DNA of 64,000 nucleotides from Apophysomyces variabilis (lineage: Eukaryota; Mucoromycota; Mucoromycetes; Mucorales; Mucoraceae). A model generated the notes under the pieces. That model was not told the origin of the DNA. It was given only the letters and a program-made list of their open reading frames with translations, and made no database searches. Shown here one piece after another: positions 12,101 through 23,193 of the stretch (within the stretch, counting starts at the first letter, position 1; each line of letters begins with the position of its first letter). The position numbers and the translations under genes were made by a program. The stretch is from NCBI GenBank assembly GCA_002749535.1, contig MZZL01000409.1, positions 3,716,775 to 3,780,774 on the forward strand. The letters run 5' to 3'.

Positions 12101-13620
12101 GACAACAGACGATGGAGCATTCATGAACGTTCTTAAATCGTACTTTAATTCGTTACATCAGCCTCTTTACCCCAACTCCGAAAATGCTAAGGCGCGAACT
12201 TTAACGGTACGCATGTAGAAAACTTTTTTTTTAGTATTCGTGCTAACTGCCACTAGAAATTCAACGAATTACTGCTAGTGGCTTACCGTGAGTTCAGTAA
12301 CATCACAGACGAAAAGGTCCGCGAACTTCGACAGAAACATCAGCTGAAAGTCGTGGCCGGTATTGAATCATTTACAAAGCGATCAGCTCTTCGGAATATT
12401 GATGATTCGGCTGGCTTGGACAAGGAGGAATTGGGTATTATCTACGATAAATTTTACAATGTTCTGTATTATAAGCAGAAGCGGAGTGAGAAGACTGATT
12501 CAAGGATGGACTGCGCTTCGTTCGAAACCTTTATTGGATCGTTGGCAAGCTGGGCCAACGTTTCTCCACAGGACCGAGAAAATGGAGAGCGCCATTTGAA
12601 GGTCGGTAAGGCCTTCTTGGGCAGACTTTTCCATAAGTTCGATAGAAATACGGTCGGAAACTTAAGTCTCCAGGTAAAGTTTGCTCGCAGGAAACATATG
12701 TCGTAATCAAACCCACAATAGGACGTGATTGTTGGCATAGGAAGTCTTATCAAGGGAGACCACAATGCACAGATACAGTTGTTTTTTGAGCTTCATGATA
12801 TTGACCAAGATGGCTATCTCAGCAAGGACGAATTACTCCAGTTTTCTGAGACACTATTATGGATCTTCCGTAACATGCAGGATGAGGCTTATTTGAACTC
12901 AGTTTCGGCATTTCTTCGTCAAGCGTTCGAATATTCTGAAGCTATCGAAGAAGAAAAAGAGAAACGTTTGTCTTTGGCATCGTTGAGGTAATGAACAAGG
13001 AAGGTTTTGACGAGTGTACAGAAAGACTGACGAAGGCTTGTAGAATGATTGTCTTTGCAGACGAGATACTTGAACAATTTTTTGACCATGAATTTGTCGA
13101 TAGCTTCAATCTGTCTGAGAAGCCTGCAGAAAAGCAACGAAGTCTCCGTCGTGAAATTTTTGATGGTTTGTTTGCTACAGGAGTCAAACTTGCCAACAAT
13201 GGTCGCAATTTCTTGTCGCCAGCCTCGTCAAAGACATCCGTCGCCTCGTCACCTGTTGGCAGTCAGCCCTCCCTACCCGCATTGGCATCCACCTCCGCAT
13301 CCACCCTAAATGTTGAATCATCAACGGAAACACCAACTGTCGAAGTTGAGAAGAATGTTAAGGATACCACGGTAGTTGATCAAGGAGCAGATCAACATGA
13401 TTCCACAGAATTGGAAGACAAGAAAAATGAGAACCAAACAGTAGAACCTGTCTCCACTGTTGAGAAAGCGGATGCTGACCATGAAGAGGAGGAAGAGAAT
13501 GAAGACGAAGAGGATGAGGATGAGGGCACCGATGTGCTGGAAGAAGTGGAGAAGCTGCTCAAAGAATATGGAGATCACAGCGACGATGATGAAGATGAGC
13601 ACGACGAAGAGATTGCGTAG
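9173..13620 (+). CDS. GRAM-TBC-EF-hand Rab GTPase-activating protein (TBC1D8/TBC1D9, yeast Gyp2/Mdr1 type)
   Basis: A predicted GAP that switches off Rab GTPases in membrane traffic. Sixteen exons sum to 3570 bases (1189 residues). In order: an N-terminal TBC1D9-like segment ([16 protein letters not shown]), a first GRAM domain (about 150-260), a second GRAM domain (about 330-420), then the TBC domain. The TBC catalytic motifs are intact: IEKDLNR carries the arginine finger and GYCQAMN the glutamine finger. After it come an EF-hand ([12 protein letters not shown]) and an acidic Glu/Asp-rich tail ending at 13620. Two features need care: a 5-nt exon at 12015-12019 is required to keep frame in the TBC domain, and a 56-nt intron at 12988-13043 is easily misread as coding. 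Domain order matches the animal and fungal TBC1D9 group. Confidence 0.92.
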
Positions 13621-14313
13621 TCCTGTTGACATACGTTGCAAGACGTATCTGTCCGTTTGATAATAAAGTTTCGGGACCTGCATCCCAATTATGAATTCCT
13701 TGTTATGTTACATGCAAATGTTTGTAAACATGTTCAGGATTCTTTCATTCATGCATATTAGGCGCTTTTGTTTTGTTATTTACAAGTATTGTATGGATAA
13801 CCATCATTAGTGCCAGTCAAATATATGGAATAGTTTTCTTCGCAAGTTACCAACATGTTGCAAACCCATTGAGCGATGGAACCCACAAAGTGTTAGGATG
13901 TTTCGACAGCCAAGATCAGTTGCAACGTTAGAAAAAGAAGCTTGCCACGGCTGCCCATCGATGCCTTATCTGTACCTCTTGCTTTCACTTTCCTGTAACC
14001 TTGTTCTTTGATTAAGATTGGTGTTGTTTGCCATTATTATTAGCAAAACTACTAAGCAAATCGCAACTATAGACGTATCCCTTTCATTCAAAGGCCGTGC
14101 TCATCTCTTTTGGTTAGTCCTTGTAATTTTCGAGTCCGAAGTAAAAACCATCTCAGTCAACTTTCCACAGCCACATTAACGAGCGTTACAAAAGCTATTG
14201 GACCGGGATTTGAAGACTGAATATAAAAAAATGTAGAAAAGGAAAAAAGGCTACTCAAATCGGTGCCTTTTCCTTTTGCAACAGCTTTTTCTCTTCACAA
14301 CTTTCCGTTTGAT
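13621..14313. other. Intergenic, AT-rich
   Basis: No supported gene. The last 100 bases include an A-rich stretch just before the GNAT start. Confidence 0.6.
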
Positions 14314-14863
14314 ATGACCGTGTACAGCAATCCGATCATCACTCTTGCAGAGACCAAAGAAGACCAGGACAAATGCATGGAAGTTCGTATTAAAGTTTTC
14401 GTAGACGAGCAAAAATATCCATTACATACAGAAACGGAAGAGTAAGGTTTATTTGACATCACATTCTTCTCAATAGATATAGTTTCAAGTGCACATTTTG
14501 ATTCAATAATCATTTTATAGTCCGTATGATGTGAGTTGTATCCATTGGCTTGCTACTTGCGAATACAATGATGCACGAGTACCTGTAGGTACGGTGCGCA
14601 TGTATCCTGTATCCGAAAGTACTGGCAAGCTAGGACGACTTGCAGTAGTCAAAGACGCACGCGGTCTTCGATTGGGACAACAATTGGTTAGGGAAGTCAT
14701 GAAAGAAGCAAGCAAACGTGGCAAAACGGCCATTGTGCTGCATGCCCAGTATGACAAACAAGGTTTCTACGAGAAGTTAGGATTTGTGGTAGAAAAGGGA
14801 GACGAGGAAACATTTTTAGAGGACGGCACACCTCATATCCGTATGTGGAATCGCTCTATTTAA
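14314..14863 (+). CDS. GNAT-family N-acetyltransferase
   Basis: A predicted acetyl-CoA-dependent acyltransferase with unknown substrate. Two exons (14314-14441 and 14521-14863) encode 156 residues, one compact GNAT domain. Motif A is visible as RLAVVKDARGLRLGQQLVRE, containing the R-G-x-x-L-G pyrophosphate-binding loop. The preceding strand GTVRMYP and following AIVLHAQYDKQGFYEKLGF fit motifs D and B. The N-terminus (MEVRIKVFVDEQKYPL) matches the R-x-x-V-F-x-x-E-Q pattern of the ElaA/YjcF-type subgroup. The ATG at 14314 is preferred over upstream in-frame codons because it follows an A/T-rich leader and begins at the conserved domain. It stands alone, with long AT-rich flanks. Confidence 0.88.
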
Positions 14864-16243
14864 GTTTATTGAATTACACTTTGCGCCACTTTGAAACGGT
14901 ATGATTCCCAGTCCGTAGATGAAAAATAGAAATACGTAAACAAATAGGGAAAACACAGTACAATTCCCACTAGCCCTTCTGCACTCGCTTCGCTCCTTCC
15001 GTTACAGCCGCGTGCGGCTGCAGGAAATGAATTTGTGGCGACTTCTAGCATATGTTTACGTTAACATAAGATATTGCTAAAAATGAAGTCCTCATTTTAA
15101 TGCAAGATATTCAAGAGGTGTACGTAAGTGACTGATATGATATGGTGTTGTGAAATAAAGATGCATCAATTAAGATAAATAGTCTAAAACGCGAAAAACG
15201 ATCTGGAGACATAAAAACGTAAATAACTCAGTATAGCTTGTGGGCAACGATTTCAGATCGGCAAAAAAGAACAGAATGAATATTCGAAGTCTAGGTACCT
15301 GCCTCGTATAACGTAGCTTCTGGACCTTGATGTTACGTTAAAAAATACAGAGCGAAGGACAAAGTTAGCATAGGAATGGTTACTTCTGTTCGCAATAGAA
15401 TATGGAAAAACAGAGATAAGTCGGCATTTTTCACTGAAGGTATATGCCTAAATAAACAAAGCAATAGTTCTCGATATAAGGATCCTATCATTGAGCAATT
15501 TCGTCATATATAAAACGGTTGGAGGTCAATCAGACAATATATTCAACTACTCGTTGCACTTTTGCAAAGCACTTGACCCCTCTCATTACTGCTGAAGTTT
15601 TTACACAATGCCTATTTAACCGTCCTTCGTAATATCTTCTACCCACTTATTGCAGCTCAACTTTCTTGACCCACACATCAAGATTGCACCCACCTACCAA
15701 ATTGCTACTGAGAGCAACTAGACTCTTTGAACCTTGTTGGAAAGCGTCATAATATCTAAGACAAATCTATTCCTCTACTTCATTGTTGGACGTACTCTTT
15801 TTTTTTTTAACTAAAGACTTCTATATATCAACTGAAGAGTACTACGGTCGAATCAGCTTGCAAGAAACTGGTTGTAATACCGGCAAAACGTTTTTGCGCG
15901 CAAAAATTACTCGTAATACAGTATACTTGTAGAGAGATTCTAGAAAAGCAGAGAGCGTTTCCATCAAATGTGAAGATGATTATGAATAGCTTTTTCTTTT
16001 CATTTATATAATTAATTATGTGTGTCATAGGAGGAAAAGCCGAAAAGACGAAGAAAAGCTCGCCAAATTGTCTCTAGATATCCGAACTCCTCCGATACGT
16101 CAGTTGACATTTTATATCTTGAGCGACGAGCGCCTGGTTAGGCAGCAACCCGTCCAGCTTTTGGGTTAAATACTTGAGGTTAGGCAAAACCAACAAGCTA
16201 TACCATTATCATGTATTGTTTTCGTATCGCTTTTTCGTTCCTA
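14864..16243. other. AT-rich intergenic region, no supported gene
   Basis: About 1.4 kb with scattered stops in all frames. A short inverted repeat (CCGCGTGCGGCTGCAGG context) lies near 15008-15024. The region ends at the TA target site of the pogo-like transposon. Confidence 0.6.
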
Positions 16244-16459
16244 CAGTAAGCGCGCGATAAAATTATGCTCGATAAATTTATATTCTCGATAAACTTATAC
16301 AATTTAGCATGACCGATTTGGTTCAGGTTTTAATATAACAGATTCGATAGATTTTTAACTTGTACGGTTTGCCATGACATATAATTGCTCTAATGTTTTA
16401 GCCGGTCTATATTTGTCTATAGTTCCTGTGTATGGTTTCCATTTTCAGTAAAGTAATCA

Positions 16460-18309
16460 CTAATTGAGGTCTGTTGCATCCATTGTCCATTGGAGCTCTT
16501 GGAGCTTTTTGGACAGCAGAGCATCCAATTCCGCATCCAAATTGCATCCAAGGTCCAAGCTATTGCGCAGCTCTTGAATAAGCGCCTTTTGCTCTGCTAT
16601 TGTTTTGCTGACAAATTTTGGCAACGTGAGAGCTTCATCATCGTCATCAGTGTCTTTTTGAGAAATATTTTGATACGAAGACGCCATTTCTATCAGAAGA
16701 TCCTCCGAGAACGTTTCATGGCAAAAGATATCTTCGTCATTAGGAAGTAACGTAACCGATTCTGCTGCCACTCAATTGGCATGTATCACACGTAGGATCT
16801 CGCTAATTTCTTTCATGATTTCTCTGTTTTCCTCTCCTTCCTCAATGATATTATCTGATTCGCCTGCCATTAACCCTGTTTTGTTGAAACAATTGACGAT
16901 AGTCTCTTTTTTAACACGATTCCAGGCTGTTTGACAGCACTGCATAGCGGCCAGCTGATCAAGCTTATAGACGTTTTCTCTTTCACGCTTGACAGAGAAT
17001 CGCAGGGCTGCAACTTTGTACTGGATTGCTCTAAAGAAGTACTACGATTGGTCAAATACAGTGCTTCCCCGCTAATGTCAATGACTTGGTTAGAGCCTAT
17101 CGATTGAAAATAGGCGGGGAGTCACAATAACGGGGAGATGCAATGGCTTGAATTAGCATAGAAACCTCTTTTTCGGGAATCTCAAAATGATTGAAAATAG
17201 GCGAGGATTGACATTAACGAAGATTGACATTAGCGGGGAGGCACTGTATTACAAATTTTAGCTACCTGTAGTAGGATTTGAAAGATTTAGTAATGCCTTG
17301 GTCTAATGCCTGTAGTCTGGAGGTAGTGTTGGGAGGAACCAAACATATCTCGATGTTTTTCAGTTCTTGCGTCAATTTATGAGAAGATGCGTTGTTGACC
17401 AACAATAAGACCATCTCTCCTTTGTGAAGCCTGCCGAGCACCAAATCAAGTCTTCGCATGACCTTGCGGAATATTGTGCTATTCATCCAAGCCTTTAAAT
17501 TCCAATAGTATTCGCATCCATGGTCTTGTCCTAGGCTTAAGTCAGTGGCAATCGTTTATATACTTTGGATTATACCTGTCTTTCCCTTAAAGCATCTAGG
17601 CTTTTCAGTTTTTCCAATAAAAAATGGAGGTAGACGATGAGAGTCTTCAGCATTTGCAACTAGCACAACTGTCAGACGTCTTTTATCTTGCTTCAAACCA
17701 GCAATAGGCTCCTTGGAGATAGTTTGAGTTGGGAACTTGACTGAAAAAAGACCAGTTTCATCAAGATTGTAAACCCGAGAAGCACTATAACCACGGATCT
17801 TTTCCTTGATTGCTGCTATCATTTCTTGTATACTTTCGTTTTCAAGATCGACAGACCCAGCCGCACCATGAATACTATGGCTATGAAAGCCATACCGTCT
17901 TTCGAAATTTGATCCAACCGTCACAAAAACGGAATTTATTGATATCGATTCCCATTTTCCTCGAAAAGTTTAAGGCTTGCCCCTTTATGACGCTGCGGTT
18001 GATGAGGATTTTGTTTTCTGCAGCCTGATCAATCCAAATAGCTAAAGATTTCTCTAACTCAGGGAAAGCAGGGATTCTTTGCCTCTTGGAATTCAGCTGG
18101 ATCTTGTCCATTTCTTCGTATGATGCTCTCTTCTTAATGATAGTAGAAATGGCTGCCTGGATTGGGATCTTGTTCAACTTAAAAGTTTCATATGCCCATT
18201 CGGCCACTTCTTTCTGAGATTTTTTTGTTTCCTCTGCGTAGTGACATATTTCCAATCTTTGAGCGTTTGAGAGCGTCGCCTTTTTTTGAACTTGTCTTGT
18301 GTTATGCAT
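16460..18309 (-). pseudogene. Decayed pogo/CENP-B-type DDE transposase
   Basis: Read from 18309 downward. The N-terminus has a psq-like helix-turn-helix and a CENP-B-type DNA-binding region, then a DDE catalytic core with the first Asp in VYNLDETGLF and the third in LQALDQGI. The family's second Asp (usually DNAxSH) reads NNASSH, so a catalytic residue is missing. A one-base frameshift lies near 17912, where GFHSHSIHG continues in another frame. A short intron probably lies near 17530-17575. A MITE sits at 17059-17246, and an in-frame TGA occurs near 16771 before the acidic C-terminus, which ends at 16460. The C-terminal part (AALRFSVKR, QCCQTAWNRVKKETIVNCF) is typical of this transposase family. 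It cannot be functional as it stands. Confidence 0.85.
17059..17246. mobile_element. 188-bp MITE nested in the transposase pseudogene
   Basis: Terminal inverted repeats read CAGTGCTTCCCCGCTAATGT on the left and CAGTGCCTCCCCGCTAATGT on the inverted right end; the match continues to 24 bases with one mismatch. TA is duplicated at 17057-17058 and 17247-17248. The interior has no ORF but has two related copies of a GATTGAAAATAGGCG-type segment followed by C/G-rich blocks. Removing it brings the flanking transposase coding sequence back together at one TA. The ends differ from those of the host element, so another pogo-type transposase mobilised it. Confidence 0.88.
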
Positions 18310-18657
18310 TGTGCTAAATGTGAGTTTATGGGGTAAAAAAATACTTCAGTAACCATGTATTTATTATGGATCGACTTTCTTTATCTTCTCGGATCAACTC
18401 AGACAATAGTCCTACTCTAATCAGCCGTGCATCTACACTTATATCGATAGGCAATAACTTTTTAGCACGTTGATAAGTAAAGATGCTATTTCCTATCATC
18501 TCTCTGATCTGATTAGTACCTGCTCTTATTAACTCATACTACTGGCCAATAGGTGCATATTACAAGCTGCAGATGTTTAATTTAATAAAATTATACACTC
18601 GATAAACTTATGCGTTTTCTGCCCGACGGCGAGTATAATTTTATCGCACGCTTACTG

Positions 18658-19516
18658 TATTTGACCGCAAAACAGGTAAACATCTCTTTTACAATACAGA
18701 CATTGCCAAATAGATCAAGACACAAAGTGTGTTGTTCTTTTTTTTCGGATGTCCGAATAATCTGTTCCTATGGAATACCGTACGCTGACTAGTAACACCA
18801 ATGACTCTCGGATTTCCATGTGTGTGCGGACAATTGATCAAGAAGAAACGTGTATGCAAAGTGCGATCCTCTACTAATCAACTGTGATTGTAGGTAAGTC
18901 CGGCTTTTACCTCTTTGCTTAAGTGGTAGATCGAATCCACAAATATTGTCTTTGTGCTGCTTTTGTTTCCCAAAGAATGAGACATGCCAATAAATCATGG
19001 CAACGTACAGTAACTAACTGGCAGATAAGTACTCCTACTGTATGCCGCCAAAACAAAAAGAAACTTGCAGAAAATATAGGCAATACTCTGATATCTGTAT
19101 CCGTTCTCCAAAAAAGCGATAAACTAACCTTCTTTGAAATATGTATATCAAATGGAATTGGATTCGGACTCTTTTGGTGCTACGCTTTGCATCATATAAG
19201 CAAGCAGATCTCGCCGTTTTCCAGAATGGTAAATTTTCACGCGTACAAGAGCCTGGCACGTGAGGAAGTTTATTCTTGAGATGTTGGTTGGAATCATCTC
19301 TCGTTCATCCTCGCAATTAGCTTAATGTAATCTGTTTGTAACTTGCCAAAGTCAAGTTGTTCTTGTTTGCATGTCTATCCAAAGTACAGTTACTTATAAC
19401 AACAAAAACGGAAATTCACTTAAGTTCATGTTCTGCTCCCTAGAAAACGGTACGGTTTTCAACAACAGTACAACACAAGACGTTGGTCATACAAGAATCG
19501 AAGATTTTCTAATGCA
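18658..19516. other. Intergenic between the pogo element and LINE copy 1
   Basis: No recognised gene. A 118-codon open frame at 18923-19279 resembles nothing I know and lacks coding character. Confidence 0.55.
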
Positions 19517-20955
19517 GTTGAAAATTGTATTTCATTAGAATGCCAATGAGCACTTGCGCCATTCGGCCTATCTGCTCTAGCTAGATCGAAAAAAGAAGTA
19601 GAGAAGACTAAAGAGAAGAAAGAACTAAAAAATCCCTTGGGCTCTGAAGGGCAAAAAATGAGGAGAGAAAGGAATAGTGAAATAAGTAAGAGGACTAGGG
19701 GAGCAACAATGGATAACATGGAGAGATGGGGAAAGAGTGGAGAGTGTTAAGAGGACGAGTCAGGGAAAGAGGTGGTGGGGAGGAATGCCAGTGATGCATT
19801 TGGAGGCTTGGATATCCATTGAAGAAAAGGGCTGGTTGTTGAGGATTCAGGGGTTATGTCATCCGGTGGGCGGCAGAGGCGGTCTATGTCGAGCAGTATG
19901 GAGGAGAGGGTGGGCCATATGCGTTGCCAGTGAAGTATTTGTTGTTGCGATTGAGGTGGGCGGGTGGGAAGCTGGTTTAGGGTGTAGGAGAGGGGGTCAA
20001 CGACGACAACGGGCACGTTCAGTTTACTATGACATTGCAGACAAGATATCACGTGGGCACGAGAGAGCTGGGCTTGTTCAGGGCAGTTTCCACAAGGCCA
20101 AGGCTTGCCAGAAGGCATCCACCCGAGTCGCCAGCGGATACATCGGCTGCGTTCGTGTCGAGTCATCGGTATCCATAGAATAGGGTCAATCCCTAGATAA
20201 GGCCGACAGGCTTTTAACAATACCATTTTTGGGCCTGTATAATTGTTCCAAAAGCGGTCGTGAAGAAAGGAGCGTATTTGGTTGCGAAGCAACTTAGCAT
20301 CCACTGCCGAGGTGGAGGGAGGGAGTCGGCGCCAGAGGGGATTCTTTTTCAGTTGGGACCAGCGAGAGAGGCGGGAGCGGTTGATGCGAGGGAGGAGAAG
20401 GGTGAGAAGGGCATCATCTGGAAGGTGTTGTGCCCGAGCTAGGAACTTTGTTTGTAGGATAGGAATCCGAGAGGACATGGCAGGAACATTACCTAAGTGG
20501 CACATAACAGCAGTCGACGAGCGACTGTTTCCGCCATATAGACGTCTCAGGCAATTGTCTTGTGTGGTTTCCAATAGCTTGATTTGTGTCCCGGTCACTA
20601 GTTGAATAGCCATGCCATATTCCAGGATGGGCCGCAAGAATTGCTTATACAGTCGAGTTCCAAGGAGTCGGGGAAAACCAGACGGATTGAAGCCGATGCT
20701 ACTGAGAATATGCATGCTGGCAACAGCTTTCCTTGTATTGTGTTGAATCAAACGATCCACGTCCATAATTCCGCCAGGCGCGAATGGGATGCCCAGATAC
20801 TTGAAAAAGGGCTCTGTTGGGAGATCCACATCATATATGGCCAGGCGAGGGCGGGGATGAGCCCGTTCTCGTGAGTTATGTATAATAACACACTTGGAAG
20901 GGTTCCAACGGTAGCCCAGTGATTTACTGTGTTCCTCACAAGCGGTCAACAAGTA
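19517..20955 (-). mobile_element. 5'-truncated non-LTR retrotransposon (LINE), copy 1
   Basis: The minus strand carries 401 open codons (20952 to 19747) from the C-terminal part of a LINE ORF2. It opens just after the catalytic YxDD box (ACEEHSKSLGYRWNPSKC) and covers the thumb and linker. It includes a zf-RVT-like cluster (CGNCPEQAQLSRAH followed by C-x2-C) and ends in a Pro/Ser-rich tail. No RT palm, endonuclease or ORF1 remains. A 3' UTR of about 230 bases follows, closing with the tail seen in copy 2. The frame is still open, so insertion was recent. I could not identify target-site duplications for this copy. Confidence 0.85.
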
Positions 20956-21472
20956 AATTGCTCAAGAACAAGAGAGATAATCGAAAGTCCGTTCTACTTG
21001 CCAGTCACAGAGCAAAAAGTATAAAAGAACATGATTTTCTGCTTCTTTTTCGCTTTCTTTGTAACATTAAGGCCCTTTTGGGCCGAGATCAAAGTAAAGT
21101 GAAGTTAATCTTCTCTTTGCTTGTCCTCTCTAAGGCCTTTTGGCCGAGATTATAGTTTAGTTTTTAGTTTAGTCATAGTATAGTCTTCATTTTCCCCCTT
21201 TTTTTTCTTCGTTTTGGTCCTTTGATCCCGTTAATAATAAAGATCCTGAGGACCAATAGTGACTGTTAAGTTTTATTATTGCCCTGGTTTGAATTGATCC
21301 CTCGGTATTAATAAAGATCACGGGAACTAGAGCAATAATAATTTTCAAGTGTTGTGGTTGGGTTTGTGACTGGAGCCGGGTGGCTCGAGGTGGCACGCAA
21401 GGGCAAGTGCGGCGCGTTGGTGCGGGGGTGGCGTGTGGGGACATGAGGGCTGTCTCATGTCAGTGCCATGCC
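20956..21472. repeat. Repeat-like region with two pairs of short direct repeats
   Basis: The palindrome-bearing motif AAGGCC(C)TTTTGG(G)CCGAGAT occurs twice, near 21069 and 21132. A second motif, TTAATAATAAAGATC or TATTAATAAAGATC followed by a G-rich trinucleotide block, occurs near 21229 and 21305. Composition differs from the flanks. This could be the terminal part or LTR of an unidentified retroelement. No gene is supported. Confidence 0.45.
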
Positions 21473-21740
21473 GAACTGCACCAGGTCCATGTACATGGCC
21501 GCACTTCGCCCATTCGCCGTACATGGCGAACTGCACCACCTCGATGAGCGGTTTCAGGAGGGGAACTGCACCACCTCGATGCTCCGATTTACAAAAGCAT
21601 GGGGAACTGCACAACCTCGATGTACCGATTTTAAGGGCATGCAGAACTGCATCACCTTGATGTTTGCATTAACCAAAGGCATGAGGAACTGCATCATTTC
21701 TATGTTCGGATAAATTAAATGGCGAACTGTTATCGTTTCC
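21473..21740. repeat. Diverged minisatellite, about 40-bp unit, seven copies
   Basis: The core GAACTGCACCACCTCGATG, or close variants, starts at 21473, 21528, 21563, 21604, 21644, 21686 and 21724. Spacing is 35-55 bases and mostly 38-42. Copies 2 and 3 are nearly identical in the core and divergence grows toward the right. Frames are open on both strands across part of it, but no known protein repeat is recognised. Confidence 0.8.
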
Positions 21741-23193
21741 ATGGAAACCGCAGAATAAAGGCAAGGTATGGAGCGAAACTCTATGGTGAAAGCCACTCGA
21801 ACCATGGCAACTGCAGGCAAATAGATATAGACAATACCCGGTCAGAAGAACCCATAAACACTTCTAATTTACGTTAGCCAAAAGATAAAAAGAGAACTAA
21901 TATTATGGACGGACGATTATCAATAGCAATGGACTATGGACGTATTTTATACTTCGTTCAAGATGAATCAAGCTAACAACAAGAATTTGTTACTGAGACA
22001 GACATAGAAATGTGCATGCATTGAAATCCACCTTCGTAGTGACGTTTATATTTTTTTAAAAGCATTTTACTATGCTTGTAGCGTGTCCAAAAGATAACCG
22101 GCATGTTTCAAAAGTAATGGGAAAACGTAGTTTATGGTTGCATACTGATCAATGTCACCTATGCCCTCTAATTAGGAATTTGTTGCCAGGAATCTGTTAA
22201 GCCCGGGATAAAGAAGGGCGGATATGTAAGGCCATTTAAAACTAAACGATTTTCACCGCAATATGGATTTTTACTGTTACTGTGTTGTACGGACCGTGAT
22301 TTTGGCTAATGCGCATTTGTAAAGACGAAAACTGCAAGCGACGTTATTTTAAAGCTTGAAATACACTAATGCATAGTTCCTTTAAATAGATTTCCAACTT
22401 AGAATGCCTAAAAGTAGTAGGTTTTCATTGTTTTATTGGCAATAGAGATGTATACAAACAGACAAAATAGCAATTCACGCTTGCGCATAGATTGTTTGCT
22501 TAGTTATATCTATACGTAAAATGAGGACATAGATTTCAAAAAAAAAAAGAAAAAGGTTATACTGAAACATTTCTCTGCGCCTATTTCATAATATTTCCCG
22601 CTAATGCATATGACAGAATTGCGTTGCTAAAAACGTATTTTGGTTTGATTGAACGACGACATATGCGTCGGGTGTAACATATGTAATGGTCCGAAGGGTA
22701 TTCTCTTTGGCTTCGATCTTTTCCTTTCATGCACCATTCATTTGTATGAAGGGTGATGCTGTATTTTGTTTCGTGTCTATATTTACTGCATTCAAGATGC
22801 CATGGAAAGAAAGTTTTGTTAATTAATTGTAATTGATGGTTTTTATTATTATAATAACCTTGTCTTTCTTTTGGGATAGAGTGAAACTCTGAAGGATTCC
22901 TTATTTTCTTGTATATACATCCTTAGGGATTCAAGACACAACAGCATCGAAAGCAATCCGATAAAAAAAAGCAGCCATTATGGGTCCCTGTCACTGCCAA
23001 TATATTGTTCATTAATAATTTTTTTTTACAAATCGTCAAAATTGTATATTTCTTTTCGCGATTAGTTGTAGCAATTATGGCACAAGTGTTTTTGCGAATA
23101 CATATCCATGGTTCTGGCAACAAACTCAGATTGCCTAGTATTTAAATGCCGCTTCGATTAAATAATACTCTCCCCTTCTCCCAACTGGCAACC
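21741..23193. other. AT-rich intergenic region, no supported gene
   Basis: About 1.45 kb with frequent stops on both strands. The final 100-200 bases should be the MED6 promoter. Confidence 0.6.

Larger units (their letters stand above)
16244..18657 (-). mobile_element. pogo/Tigger-like DNA transposon, 2414 bp, inactive
   Basis: Both ends are preserved. The left end starts CAGTAAGCGCGCGATAAAAT and the right end is its inverse with two mismatches over 28 bases. A TA dinucleotide flanks each end (16242-16243 and 18658-18659), the target duplication of the Tc1/mariner/pogo superfamily. Just inside the ends, the motif CTCGATAAA is repeated (twice on the left, once on the right), possibly subterminal transposase binding sites. 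The interior encodes a CENP-B-like DDE transposase on the minus strand, now a pseudogene, with a second smaller element inserted into it. Confidence 0.9.

Noticed and set aside
18923..19279. 118-codon ORF between the transposon and the LINE
   Set aside because: No recognised domain, composition like the non-coding flanks.
19737..20183. 148-codon plus-strand ORF, identical to one at 27000-27446 (-)
   Set aside because: It is the antisense of the LINE reverse-transcriptase frame in both copies; the sense strand has the recognisable protein.
21345..21820. Overlapping plus and minus ORFs across the minisatellite
   Set aside because: The open frames follow from a repeat unit that is often near 39-42 bases and is not stop-containing; no coding evidence.
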